Below are positions 31,730 to 41,310 of a DNA stretch of 64,000 nt, one piece after another (the first letter of the stretch is position 1; every line of letters starts with the position of its first letter). The notes under the pieces are model-generated. The model did no database searches and was not told the DNA's origin. It saw only the letters and a program-made list of their open reading frames with translations. Source of the DNA: JACCZX01 sp963829995. Its GTDB lineage: Bacteria; Pseudomonadota; Gammaproteobacteria; Burkholderiales; Burkholderiaceae_F. Both the position numbers and the translations under genes were made by a program. The stretch lies in contig CAWHKW010000022.1 of assembly GCA_963829995.1 (NCBI GenBank), forward strand, positions 248,001 to 312,000. The letters run 5' to 3'.

Positions 31730-32479
31730 CTAGCGCTTGACCGGACGCGTACCGACCACTTCAACTTCGACGCGCCGGTTCGGTTGCAAGCACGCGATCA
31801 GCTGCGGGCGATTGCGAATCTCGCCTTTGGCCGATGGATCCGCGCACTGCTTGACCGGATTGGTTTCGCCCTTGCCTTCGGTGTAGACGCGGTTCGGCTC
31901 GATACCTTTGGTGACAAGGTAATCTTTAACCGCCTGCGCACGACGTTGCGAAAGCTTCAGGTTGTAAGCGTCGCTACCAATGCGGTCCGTGTAACCGACC
32001 GCAATGATCACTTCGAGGCTCACACCGGCCAGTTTCGACACGAGGTCATCGAGCTTCGCACGGCCTTCCGGACGCAACGTCGCTTTGTCGAAGTCAAACA
32101 ACGCATCTGCTGCAAACGTCACCTTCTCGCTGGTCGGAGCAGGCGGCGCCGGTGGCGGCGGCGGCGGTGCCGGCGGGGCGGGTGGCGGGGGTGGCGGCGG
32201 AGGCGGCTCGCAAACCTCTTTCGGCATCAGTGCCTTGTCGCACACACAACCGACTGGGAACGGACTGCCTTCGACCTTGGTGCTTCTGGCCCGCTCAAGG
32301 CTCCAAAACCCAGTTCGCCAGCACAGGCCAAACGGGTTCATGACGACAACGCCATTCGGACTCAAAACGTACGGGCTTTCGCGCGGGTCGGCGATCTTGA
32401 TGTCCTTCTGCTGGGCGAGACTTACGCCCGAGACGGTCATCAGCGCCGCGGCAACGAGGCCCAGCTTGATGAATTTCAT
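31730..32479 (-). CDS. OmpA family outer-membrane protein with proline-rich linker
   Basis: 249 residues from ATG 32479, preceded by GAGGAG. Signal peptide GLVAAALMTVSGVSLAQ, a short N-terminal module with cysteines (GLCWRTGFWS; VGCVCDK), a proline/alanine hinge of about 25 residues, and a C-terminal OmpA peptidoglycan-binding domain: ALFDFDKATLRPEG, GYTDRIGSDAYNLKLSQRRA, and YTEGKGETNPV near the end. There is no room for an eight-stranded barrel, so it is the short OmpA-like type common in betaproteobacteria, tethering the outer membrane to peptidoglycan. Confidence 0.87.
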   Translation of the reverse strand: MKFIKLGLVAAALMTVSGVSLAQQKDIKIADPRESPYVLSPNGVVVMNPFGLCWRTGFWSLERARSTKVEGSPFPVGCVCDKALMPKEVCEPPPPPPPPPAPPAPPPPPPAPPAPTSEKVTFAADALFDFDKATLRPEGRAKLDDLVSKLAGVSLEVIIAVGYTDRIGSDAYNLKLSQRRAQAVKDYLVTKGIEPNRVYTEGKGETNPVKQCADPSAKGEIRNRPQLIACLQPNRRVEVEVVGTRPVKR

Positions 32480-32593
32480 ATATTGGTGCTCCTCACTCGA
32501 GATTCGAAGTAATTCTTGATAACTAACCGTTCGGAGCGCAAACCGAACGATCGCGCAAGCCTGCGTCAATCGGTGGTTGTTTCGAAAGGCGCG

Positions 32594-33952
32594 TTAGCCT
32601 GCCGAAACAGCCCCGCTTGTTAGCAAGACTTGTCGGCAGCGATTTTGCCACGCGCTTACCGACGCGATCAGGGTCTTTTCGAGCAACCGATCGCTATCTG
32701 CCAGCACGTGTCGCTTATGCACAACAGGCTTGCCGGCGATCCAGACATCAGTGACCTGTTCGCGTCCCGCGGCGTAGACGATTTGTGACACGACGTCGTG
32801 CAGCGGCTGTGTTTCGACCGCCGCCATGTCGAACGCGATCAGATCGGCGTCCTTGCCGACTTCAATTGATCCGATGCGCCGATCCAGCCCGAGTGCGCGC
32901 GCGCCACCCAAGGTAGCGCTTTCAAGGGCGGCGGGGGCGCTGAAGGCACTGGCGTCCTGGGCGACCCCTTTGGCGAGCAAAGCGGCCAGGCGCAGCTCCG
33001 CCAGCATGTCGATGCGGTTATTGCTGGCGGCGCCGTCGGTGCCGATCGCAATGTTGACACCCGCCGCCGACAGCTTGGCGAGCGGCGCAAACCCGCTGCC
33101 AAGCTTGAGATTCGATGCCGGGCAGTGCGCCACCGAAACACCGCGCTGCGCCAGCAGGGCAATTTCGTGCTCGTTCAAATGGACCGCATGCACGGCGATC
33201 AATCGTTCCGACACGATCCCCAAACGGTCAAGCCGCTGCAAAGGCCGGCAGCCGTGCTTGGCGATCGACTCGGCGATCTCGTCTTCGGTTTCGTGCACGT
33301 GCGTATGAATCGGTAGATCGAGCTCTTCGGCCAGGACCGCGATGCGTCTCAGCGTTTGATCGGCCACCGTGAAGGGCGCGTGCGGAGCCAGCGTGAAACT
33401 GACCAGCGGATCGTTGCGAAACGCGTCGCGGGTCGCCAGCCCTTTGCGCAGATAGTCCTCCGCATCGGCGGCGTACGCGGTTGGAAACTCGATCGCAATG
33501 ATCCCTGCAACGGCGCGCAGGCCCATGCTGCGCAATGCGCGCAAGCTCGCGTCCGGATAAAAGTACATGTCCGAACACGTGGTCGTGCCGGAGCGCAACA
33601 TTTCGAGCGCAGCGAGCTGAGTGCCGTCGTGCACGAAATCGGCCGAGACCAGCGCGGCTTCCAGCGGCCAGATACGGTCCTTCAGCCAGCGCATCAGCGG
33701 CAAGTCGTCGCCCACGCCGCGCAGTAAAGCCATCGCCGCATGCGTATGGCAGTTGACCAGCCCCGGGGTCACGGCGTGGGTCTCGAGCGTGTGCGTGCTC
33801 GCTGCGCGGTAGCGTTGCGGGGCCTCCGCTGAAGGCAATACGTCGACGATTCTGCCGTCGGCGATCGCAATCGCATGGCGCTCGAATACCGTCGCGCGCG
33901 GCACGACAGGAATGACCCAGCGAGCGTGGACGAGGGTGTCGATGTCGGTCAT
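32594..33952 (-). CDS. mtaD: Amidohydrolase, 5-methylthioadenosine/S-adenosylhomocysteine deaminase type (TRZ/ATZ family)
   Basis: 452 residues from ATG 33952; the open frame continues to 34336 across the gyrA start and that part is not used. A metal-dependent TIM barrel: NCHTHAAMALLRG (His-x-His), THVHETEDE (His near residue 215), VAHCPASNLKLGSG and GTDGAASNNRIDM (Asp). These blocks are typical of MTA/SAH deaminases, which deaminate the adenine of methylthioadenosine and S-adenosylhomocysteine in SAM salvage. Related guanine or chlorohydrolases cannot be ruled out. It is divergent from gyrA, with 144 bp between the starts. Confidence 0.82.
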   Translation of the reverse strand: MTDIDTLVHARWVIPVVPRATVFERHAIAIADGRIVDVLPSAEAPQRYRAASTHTLETHAVTPGLVNCHTHAAMALLRGVGDDLPLMRWLKDRIWPLEAALVSADFVHDGTQLAALEMLRSGTTTCSDMYFYPDASLRALRSMGLRAVAGIIAIEFPTAYAADAEDYLRKGLATRDAFRNDPLVSFTLAPHAPFTVADQTLRRIAVLAEELDLPIHTHVHETEDEIAESIAKHGCRPLQRLDRLGIVSERLIAVHAVHLNEHEIALLAQRGVSVAHCPASNLKLGSGFAPLAKLSAAGVNIAIGTDGAASNNRIDMLAELRLAALLAKGVAQDASAFSAPAALESATLGGARALGLDRRIGSIEVGKDADLIAFDMAAVETQPLHDVVSQIVYAAGREQVTDVWIAGKPVVHKRHVLADSDRLLEKTLIASVSAWQNRCRQVLLTSGAVSAG

Positions 33953-34096
33953 CAGATCGGCAGCTTCAAGTGCCGCTTCACAGGTCCATACGCGGCGCGC
34001 GATTACAGCACACGACGCGTCTGATTGAGGCGAAATCAGAGCCTTCGACTGATAAACTTCGCTGCCAAATTTTTGGCTTCTGCATTGGAAAATTCG

Positions 34097-36749
34097 GTGG
34101 ATCAATTCGCCAAGGAAACGCTGCCGATTTCGCTCGAGGAAGAGATGCGGCGCTCGTATCTCGACTACGCGATGAGCGTGATCGTCGGCCGCGCCTTGCC
34201 GGACGTGCGCGATGGCCTGAAGCCGGTGCACCGCCGCGTGCTCTACGCGATGCACGAGAGCAACTACGTGCATACGAGGCCGTACGTGAAGTGTGCGCGC
34301 GTCGTCGGCGATGTGATGGGGAAATACCACCCGCACGGTGATCAGGCCATCTACGACACGCTCGTCAGAATGGCGCAGCCGTTTTCATTGCGCTATCTGC
34401 TGATCGACGGGCAGGGCAATTTCGGCTCGGTCGATGGCGATAACCCGGCGGCGATGCGTTACACCGAATCGCGGCTGTCGAAGATTGCGGCGTCGCTGCT
34501 GCTCGATATCGACAAGGAGACGGTCGACTTCGCCCCGAATTACGACGGCAAGGAGCGCGAGCCGCTGGTGTTGCCTGCGCGAGTGCCCAATCTGTTGATC
34601 AACGGTTCGGCGGGAATCGCGGTCGGCATGGCGACCAACATCGCCCCGCACAACCTGGGCGAGGTGATCGACGGTTGCATGGCCCTGTTGCGCAACCCGC
34701 AAACCACCATCGATGAATTGATAGAGCTGATTCCCGCGCCGGACTTTCCGACCGCCGGAATCATCTACGGCGTCGAAGGCGTGCGTGAAGGCTATCGCAC
34801 CGGCCGCGGCCGCGTCGTGATGCGCGCCAAGGCGCACTTCGAGGAAATCGACAAGGGCACGCGCTCGGCGATCATCATCGACGAGCTGCCGTATCAGGTG
34901 AACAAGCGCGTGCTGCTCGAGCGCATCGCCGAGATGGTCAACGAGAAGCGCATCGAGGGCATCTCGGACATCCGCGACGAATCGGACAAGTCCGGCATGC
35001 GCGTCGTGTTCGAGCTGAAGCGCAATGAACAGCCCGATGTCGTGCTGAATAATCTGTACAAGCAGTCGCAGCTGCAGGACACGTTCGGCGTCAACATGGT
35101 GGCGCTGGTGGACGGCCAGCCGCGCGTACTGAATCTGAAGCAGATGCTCGATGCATTTTTGTCGCATCGGCGCGAGGTGATCACGCGGCGCACGGTGTTC
35201 GAGCTGCGCGAAGCTCGCCGGCGCGGTCACGTGCTGGAAGGCCTTGCGGTGGCGCTGGAAAACATCGATGAGTTCATTGCGCTGATCAAAGCGGCGCCGA
35301 CGCCACCGGTCGCCAAGACAGGGTTGATGAGCCGCGCATGGGACTCGTCGGTGGTACGCGAGATGTTGACGCGTGCGGGACGCGACATGCACGTTTATCG
35401 CCCGGAAGCGATGGACCCGCGCTTCGGGCTGATGGACGATGGGCTGTATCGGCTGTCCGACGAGCAGGCCGAACAGATTTTGCAGATGCGCCTGCAGCGC
35501 CTGACCGGACTCGAACAGGACAAGATCGTCAACGAGTATCGCGAGGTGATGGATCAGATTACCGATCTGCTGAACGTGCTCGCCACGCCTGCGCGGATCA
35601 CCGACATCATTGCCGACGAACTGCTCGCGCTGAAAAGCGAGTTCGGCGATGCGCGTCGTTCGGAGATCGTGCGCAGCGCGCAAGATTTGATCACCGAAGA
35701 TCTGATCACGCCCGAAGACATGGTCGTCACGCTGTCGCACGCCGGCTATATAAAGAGCCAGCCGCTCGCCGACTATCGCGCGCAGCGGCGCGGCGGGCGT
35801 GGCAAGCAGGCGGCAGGCGACGCGTGAAGACGACTGGATCGATCAGCTCTTCATCGCGCACACGCACGACACGATCCTGTGCTTCTCCGATCGCGGCCGG
35901 CTGTACTGGCTGAAGGTGTGGGAGGTGCCGCAGGGGCAGCGCAACGCGCGCGGCCGGCCGATCGTCAACATGTTTCCGTTGATGGAGAACGAGAAGATCA
36001 CGGTCGTGTTGCCAATCAAGCAGTTCGACGAAGAGCATTTCGTGTTCATGGCTACCGCGATGGGCACCGTCAAGAAAACCGCGCTGACGGATTTCTCGAA
36101 CCCGCGCAAGGCCGGCATCATCGCGGTCGACCTCGACGCCGGCGACTATCTGATCGGCGCCGCGATTACCGACGGCAAGCACGACGTGATGCTTTTTTCG
36201 GATGCCGGCAAGGCCGTGCGCTTCGACGAGAACGATGTGCGGCCGATGGGCCGGCAGGCGCGTGGAGTGCGCGGCATGTGGCTCGATGAAGGGCAGCAGG
36301 TGATCGCAATGCTGGTGGCCGAAGACGAGCGGCAGAGTGTGCTGACGGCAACCGAAAACGGCTACGGAAAACGCACGCCGATCGTCGAATACACGCGCCA
36401 CTCGCGCGCGACCCGCGGAATGATCGCGATTTCGACGAGCGAACGTAACGGCAAGGTCGTCGCTGCGACTCTCGTGCGCAGCGATGACGAAGTGATGCTG
36501 ATCACGACGGGTGGCGTGCTGATTCGTACGCGCGTCGCCGAGATTCGCGAGATGGGACGCGCCACTCAGGGCGTCACGTTGATCGCGCTCGACGGGGGCA
36601 CGCTGCTGTCCGGCCTACAACGCGTCGTTGAGCGCGACAGCGATGTCGTGAATGGCGACGCGGCGAACAACGACGGCGGGCATGCGACTGCCATCGATGC
36701 CGGCAACAACGAAGATAGCGGCGCCGCAGACGAACCGCCGCAGGCCTGA
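34097..36749 (+). CDS. gyrA: DNA gyrase subunit A (one frameshift near 35816)
   Basis: GTG 34097 starts the typical (M)DQFAKETLPISLEEEM. The winged-helix/tower domain has the active Tyr in AMRYTESRL (residue 122 region) and the QRDR block KYHPHGDQAIYD. The frame breaks at the G-R-G-K-Q-A-A segment of the GyrA-box region; removing one G near 35816 joins it to ATREDDWIDQLF and a complete C-terminal beta-pinwheel ending at 36749 with an acidic Asn/Asp-rich tail. Residue 83 is Gln, not Ser/Thr, and Asp87 is kept. Gyrase is essential, so the break is most likely a sequence error. serC, which often follows gyrA in relatives, is missing; pheA starts 73 bp later. Confidence 0.93.
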
Positions 36750-36822
36750 GGTGCGCGACGACGCAATGCCGATCGAAGGCGTGCGCGCGAGATGGCGTTG
36801 ATGCGATCGTTCGAGCGCAGCG

Positions 36823-37926
36823 ATGGATGATGCTACCGATAGTCGTCTGAAGACGCTGCGCGACTCGATCGATGCCGTCGATGCGCGGTTGGTCGTGTTG
36901 TTGAACGAGCGCGCTCAACTGGCGATCGACGTGGGGAAAGTCAAGCATGAGGTGGGCGCGCCTGTATTTCGCCCCGAACGTGAAGCTGCGGTGCTGCAAC
37001 GCGCGGCCGCGTTGAATGCAGGACCACTGTCGCGAGATCACGTTACCCACATTTTTCGCGAAGTCATCTCAGCTTGCCGTGCGCTCGAACGTCCGCTGAC
37101 GGTTGCATTCCTAGGCCCGGCAGGGACGTTTTCCGAAATGGCGATGCAGCGGCAGTTCGGCTCCAGCGTCACGGGACTGCCGTGCGCCACGCTTGATGAT
37201 GTGTTTCGCACCACCGAGGCGGGCAGCGCCGAACTGGCGATCGTGCCGCTCGAAAATTCGTCTGAGGGCGCGGTCAATCGCACGCTGGATTTGTTGCTCG
37301 CTACGCCGCTCAGCATGCTGGCCGAGGTGTCGGTTTCAGTCCAGCACAACCTGCTTAGCAAGAGCGGCTCGATGAACGGTGTGGTGCGCGTGTGTGCGCA
37401 TTCGCAAGCGCTGGCGCAATGTGCCGGGTGGCTCAACCAGCATTGCCCCTCGCTGGAACGGCAGCCCGTCGCGAGCAACGCAGAAGCGGCACGCATGGCG
37501 TCCGAGGACGAAACGACAGCAGCCATTGCGGGGGAGGCGGCAGCGCGTCACTACAACGTTCAGATGGTTGCGGCGCAAATTCAGGACGACACGCATAACC
37601 GCACGCGGTTTGCCGTGCTGGGTGCGCAGTCGAAACAGCCGCTGACGCCTTCGGCGCACGACAAGACGTCGCTGATCCTTTCGGTACCCAATAAAGCGGG
37701 CGCCGTATTTCATATGCTGTCGCCACTTGCCGCGCACGACGTGTCGATGACTCGCTTCGAGTCACGGCCGGCGCGCGTGGGTACCTGGGAGTACTACTTC
37801 TACGTCGACGTAGAGGGACACGTGGAAGAGCCCAAGGTCGCCAGGGCGTTGAAAGAGCTCCAGCAGGCGTGTGCCTTTTATAAGTGTCTCGGGTCTTATC
37901 CGGTTGAGCGAACGGAAGCGCGATGA
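36823..37926 (+). CDS. pheA: Bifunctional chorismate mutase / prephenate dehydratase (P-protein)
   Basis: 367 residues in three parts. Residues 1-85 are an AroQ chorismate mutase (LRDSIDAVDARLVVLLNERA, VGKVKHEVGAPVFRPERE). About 92-275 is prephenate dehydratase (VAFLGPAGTFSEMAM, IVPLENSSEGAVNRTLDLL, and the catalytic Thr in HNRTRFAVLG). From about 285 comes an ACT domain (KTSLILSVPNKAGAVFHML, and SRPARVGTWEYYFYVDVEGH), which gives phenylalanine feedback inhibition. It converts chorismate to phenylpyruvate. Its stop overlaps the hisC start (ATGA). Confidence 0.95.
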   Translation: MDDATDSRLKTLRDSIDAVDARLVVLLNERAQLAIDVGKVKHEVGAPVFRPEREAAVLQRAAALNAGPLSRDHVTHIFREVISACRALERPLTVAFLGPAGTFSEMAMQRQFGSSVTGLPCATLDDVFRTTEAGSAELAIVPLENSSEGAVNRTLDLLLATPLSMLAEVSVSVQHNLLSKSGSMNGVVRVCAHSQALAQCAGWLNQHCPSLERQPVASNAEAARMASEDETTAAIAGEAAARHYNVQMVAAQIQDDTHNRTRFAVLGAQSKQPLTPSAHDKTSLILSVPNKAGAVFHMLSPLAAHDVSMTRFESRPARVGTWEYYFYVDVEGHVEEPKVARALKELQQACAFYKCLGSYPVERTEAR

Positions 37927-39035
37927 ATGCGGCGGACGCTTTGCCTGCTTTGCGCGCTCTTCCGTATGTGCGCGCCATTGCGCCGTACGTATCGGGAAAG
38001 CCGATCGATGAACTGGCGCGCGAGTTCGGACTCGATCCCCAATCGATCGTCAAGTTAGCGTCGAACGAAAATCCGCGCGGTATGCCCGAGTCTGCAAGAC
38101 GGGCCATGGCGGACGCGATGACCGATCTCGGGCGCTATCCCGATAGCAACGGGTTCGCGTTGAAGTCGGCACTGGCGGCAAAGCTGCACGTTCCGATGGA
38201 TTGGATCACGTTAGGCAACGGCAGCAACGACATTCTGGAACTCGTAGCAGCAGCTCTGCTCGCGCCCGGTCGCAGTTGCGTCTACGCGCAGCATTCGTTC
38301 GCCGTATACGCGCTGGCGACGCAGGCGCGCGGTGCACGCGCCATAGTCGCCGCAGCCAAGAATTTAGGTCACGACCTGGACGCGATCTCTTCGGCGATAG
38401 CGTCCGACACGGCACTGATCTATATCGCCAACCCAAACAATCCCACCGGGACGCACCTCGCAGCCGGAGAGATCGAGAAATTTCTGTCCAGCGTGCCGGA
38501 GCGCGTCGTCGTTGTGATCGATGAGGCGTACAACGAGTACCTGCCGCCGGAGCTCCGCTTCGAAAGTGTTCAATGGGTGCGCCGCTATTCGAACGTATTG
38601 GTCTCACGCACGTTTTCCAAGGCGTACGGGTTGGCAGGGCTGCGCGTCGGCTACGGGGTTGCACAACCGGAACTGACCGACCTGCTCAATCGCGTACGGC
38701 AGCCGTTCAACGTCAACACGGCTGCGCAAGCAGCAGCAGTCGCGGCGTTGAATGATGCCGAGTTCTTGGAAGAGAGCTATCACCTCAATCGCAGCGGCAT
38801 GCAGCAACTGAATGATGCGTTTCGCACGCTGGGTCTCGAGTACGAGCCGAGCTTCGGCAATTTCGTGCTGGTAAAGGTGGGAGATGCCTCGCGCGTGTAT
38901 CAGGAGCTGCTGAAGCGCGGCGTGATCGTGCGGCCGGTCGGCAATTACGGCCTGCCGGAATGGTTGCGCGTGACGGTCGGTTTGCCTGAGGAAAACGAGA
39001 GGTTCGTTGCAGCGTTGACGGCCGCGCAGGGATGA
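37923..39035 (+). CDS. hisC: Histidinol-phosphate / aromatic aminotransferase
   Basis: A 370-residue fold-type I PLP enzyme of the HisC family: LASNENPRGMPESARRAM, N-P-N-N-P-T-G-T, VVVIDEAYNEY, and the PLP Lys in SRTFSKAYGLAGLRVGY near residue 229. Placed between pheA and tyrA, as in many betaproteobacteria, it probably transaminates aromatic keto acids (phenylpyruvate, hydroxyphenylpyruvate) as well as or instead of histidinol phosphate (HisC2-like); the sequence alone cannot decide. It overlaps both neighbours by 4 bp. Confidence 0.9.
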   Translation: MNAADALPALRALPYVRAIAPYVSGKPIDELAREFGLDPQSIVKLASNENPRGMPESARRAMADAMTDLGRYPDSNGFALKSALAAKLHVPMDWITLGNGSNDILELVAAALLAPGRSCVYAQHSFAVYALATQARGARAIVAAAKNLGHDLDAISSAIASDTALIYIANPNNPTGTHLAAGEIEKFLSSVPERVVVVIDEAYNEYLPPELRFESVQWVRRYSNVLVSRTFSKAYGLAGLRVGYGVAQPELTDLLNRVRQPFNVNTAAQAAAVAALNDAEFLEESYHLNRSGMQQLNDAFRTLGLEYEPSFGNFVLVKVGDASRVYQELLKRGVIVRPVGNYGLPEWLRVTVGLPEENERFVAALTAAQG

Positions 39036-39882
39036 GATTTGCGCTGATCGGCGTCGGGTTGATCGGCGGCTCATTCGCAAGAGCATTGCGCGCAGCAGGC
39101 AAGGTTGATGTTGATCACGGGTTCGACACTCAACCCGACGCGCTGAGGCGCGCGCTTGACCTTGGCGTCATCGATCAAGCAGCAAATTCGTCGGCGCAAG
39201 CGGTCGAGCAGGCTGATCTTGTGATGGTCGCAACGCCGGTCGGATCGATCGGAGGCGTGTTGCATGCAATCGCGTCGCATCTTGCTCCGACGGCCATCGT
39301 CACCGATGTCGGCAGTACAAAGGCTGCGTGATTGAGGCTGCGCCGCGATGAACTTGGGTCGGCGTTCGAGCGCTTCGTGCCTGGCCATCCGATTGCCGGC
39401 CGTGAGCGCTCGGGCGTTGAATATTCGGAGGCTGCACTGTTCAACGACAAGGTGTTCATATCCACTCCGGTCCCAGCAGACCGACGCGGAAGCGGTGCAC
39501 CGAGTAGAGGCGCTATGGCGAAGTGTGGGTTGCCGTGTCGAGCGTATGACGGCCGAAGAGCATGACAGCGTGTTCGCCTCAGTGAGCCATTTGCCACATT
39601 TGCTTGCGTTTGCGTTGCTTGCGCAGGTTACGTGCTGAGCCAGACGCTGACCGAAAATTTGCTATCGCGGGCGCTGGATTTCGCGACTTCACCAGAATTG
39701 GATTGTCCAGCCCGTCAATGTGGACCGATGTATGTCTTGCGAACCGGCACGCCCTCGCCGTGGAACTAGACGACTACCGCGTTTTGCTGGATCGGCTGCA
39801 ACGTGCCCTTGAAGCGGCTGACGGCGACACGTTGAATCGCGTCTTCGCAGGCGGTATTGGCAGGTTTTACCCTTGCAAGTAG
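39032..39882 (+). pseudogene. tyrA: Prephenate/arogenate dehydrogenase TyrA, multiply frameshifted as sequenced
   Basis: The start overlaps hisC by 4 bp. The first 99 residues are intact: FALIGVGLIGGSFARALRAA, VMVATPVGSIGGVL and IVTDVGSTKAA. The pieces then alternate frames: FVPGHPIAGRERSG, HDSVFASVSHLPHLLAFAL, and G-F-R-D-F-T-R-I ... MWTDVCLANR. At least four indels are needed (a lost G near 39329, an extra C near 39346, then near 39472 and 39640). All family blocks are present and in order, so the gene is recognisable, but this is the densest run of breaks in the window. It may be real decay or a poor consensus stretch. TyrA makes hydroxyphenylpyruvate for tyrosine. Confidence 0.8.
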
Positions 39883-40102
39883 TGTCGCGTCGAACGGTAG
39901 TGGCTAATGCGGCTGGACTAGCGGGTGTCACGCCGCTATCCGTCGAAGTAACCTGCAAGTCTTCCTTTCTTCTTTAGTTCAGCGTGCCAAGCCAATAGCT
40001 GTCGCCGCCGTGCGTCCGCTTGTCGCGAAAGGGATTCCATTGGGCGGTCTCAACGGGCTTTGTCCAACTTCGCTGGGTAAGCTTTGTCGTCAGGAGGTAG
40101 TT

Positions 40103-40741
40103 ATGCGTTCGCGCGGCTTCACATTGGTTGAAATGCTCGTCGTGATGGCGATCAGTGCGATTCTGATCGCCGCTGCGGTGCCCTCGTTTCAGGCACTGAT
40201 TGCATCGACCCGCGCGTCGAGTGCGTCGGGCACGCTGTTGTCGAATTTGGAGTACGCACGATCTGAGGCGATTCGACGGAATCAAAACGTGACGGTCTGC
40301 CGCACGACCGACGCGAACGCGCCTGAGGCCGCACTCGCTTGCAGTGATGTTGCTGCGCTGGGGTTCGATGGCAATGATTGGGCCAGCGGGTGGATAGTGT
40401 TTGCAAAGGCCGGGATTGGCGTCAACTTTTCTGCGTTCGAGTTTGGAGAGGATTTTCTGTTGGTGCGACAGCCGGCAGCGAATGCTGGAACAGTCCGTGC
40501 GACCGTGTGGTCGACGATGGCGGGCGCGCAGCGCGTTGCTTATCGGGGTGATGGAATGCCTGCAGGCGTGATCGCCACTAGGTTCTTCGTCGATTACGGG
40601 CTAGTGCCAACTCCAGCAGTCGCCAACCGTGATCCGAATCCTCTAACGTTGACCTTTGCTGGTCGCTGCATGGCGGTGGCCGGAGGCACGGGTCGAGTAC
40701 GCGCTTATCGGCCTACTCTTAATACCTGCCCCACGCTATGA
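40103..40741 (+). CDS. fimT: Minor pseudopilin/pilin, GspH/FimT family
   Basis: 212 residues from ATG 40103, behind a strong AGGAGGT. It begins with a short leader and class III prepilin motif RG|FTLVEMLVVMAISAIL, cleaved by PilD after Gly, then a long hydrophobic helix. The C-terminal part has paired cysteines (VCRTTD, LACSDV, GRCMAV) and the FimT/GspH blocks L-E-Y-A-R-S-E-A-I-R-R-N. It is the first gene of a minor-pilin operon that primes type IV pilus assembly; FimT-type pilins in some species bind DNA for uptake. It starts 220 bp after tyrA, and the stop overlaps pilV by 4 bp. Confidence 0.87.
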   Translation: MRSRGFTLVEMLVVMAISAILIAAAVPSFQALIASTRASSASGTLLSNLEYARSEAIRRNQNVTVCRTTDANAPEAALACSDVAALGFDGNDWASGWIVFAKAGIGVNFSAFEFGEDFLLVRQPAANAGTVRATVWSTMAGAQRVAYRGDGMPAGVIATRFFVDYGLVPTPAVANRDPNPLTLTFAGRCMAVAGGTGRVRAYRPTLNTCPTL

Positions 40742-41310
40742 AAACGATGTGGGTTAGACCCGTCATGCGTTCGACCCAGTCGGGACTGTCAATGGTCGAA
40801 ATATTAGTGACACTGACCATAGTGGCGTTCGGTCTATTGGGGTTGCTTGGCTTGCAGGCCCGAGCTCTGACGTTTCAGAAAGATTCGTTCGATCGCAAAT
40901 CTGCGGCTGAAATGGTCGCGCAATTGGCAGAGCGGATGCGCGCCAACCACTTGGGCTTCACTTCAGGTAACTACGACCTGGCTTTCAGTGCTGCGGCTGC
41001 TGACCCGGTTGTGATAAACGAGTGCGCGACCATCACGGCTTGCACGTGGGGCGAAGTCGCTACGCGAGACCTTAACCAGTGGACAGCCGAGCTGCGTCGT
41101 CGCCTTCCGCTATCGGCCGCCTATATCGACTTTGATCCGGCCGATCCCAGAATGGTCGAAGTGACACTGGCTTGGCCGGAACCGACGCAAGTAGGCGCCT
41201 TAGCTAGCACAGGTCCACCTACTGACGCCATCTGCGACGACTTGAACGCTACTTTCGGCGCTGGTTTGACTCCGATTTATCGCTGCTACCGAACTGCGAT
41301 CTTTCCATGA
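40738..41310 (+). CDS. pilV: Type IV pilus minor pilin PilV
   Basis: 190 residues with prepilin site QSG|LSMVEILVTLTIVAFGLLGLLGL, the Met/Ser variant and G-L-L-G-L-L-G-L pattern being typical of PilV, followed by Q-A-R-A-L-T-F-Q-K-D-S-F-D-R-K. The leader is about 16 residues. Three cysteines near the C-terminal domain probably form a disulfide. Together with PilW, PilX and PilY1 it forms the tip/initiation complex. ATGA overlaps join it to fimT and pilW. Confidence 0.85.
   Translation: MKTMWVRPVMRSTQSGLSMVEILVTLTIVAFGLLGLLGLQARALTFQKDSFDRKSAAEMVAQLAERMRANHLGFTSGNYDLAFSAAAADPVVINECATITACTWGEVATRDLNQWTAELRRRLPLSAAYIDFDPADPRMVEVTLAWPEPTQVGALASTGPPTDAICDDLNATFGAGLTPIYRCYRTAIFP

Noticed and set aside
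33953..34336. N-terminal extension of the mtaD-type amidohydrolase
   Set aside because: It overlaps the gyrA start on the opposite strand; the conserved start (M-T-D-I-D-T-L) is at 33952.
34385..35740. 451-codon open frame antisense to gyrA
   Set aside because: GC-rich antisense shadow; low-complexity His/Arg/Gln product with no homology that I can recognise.
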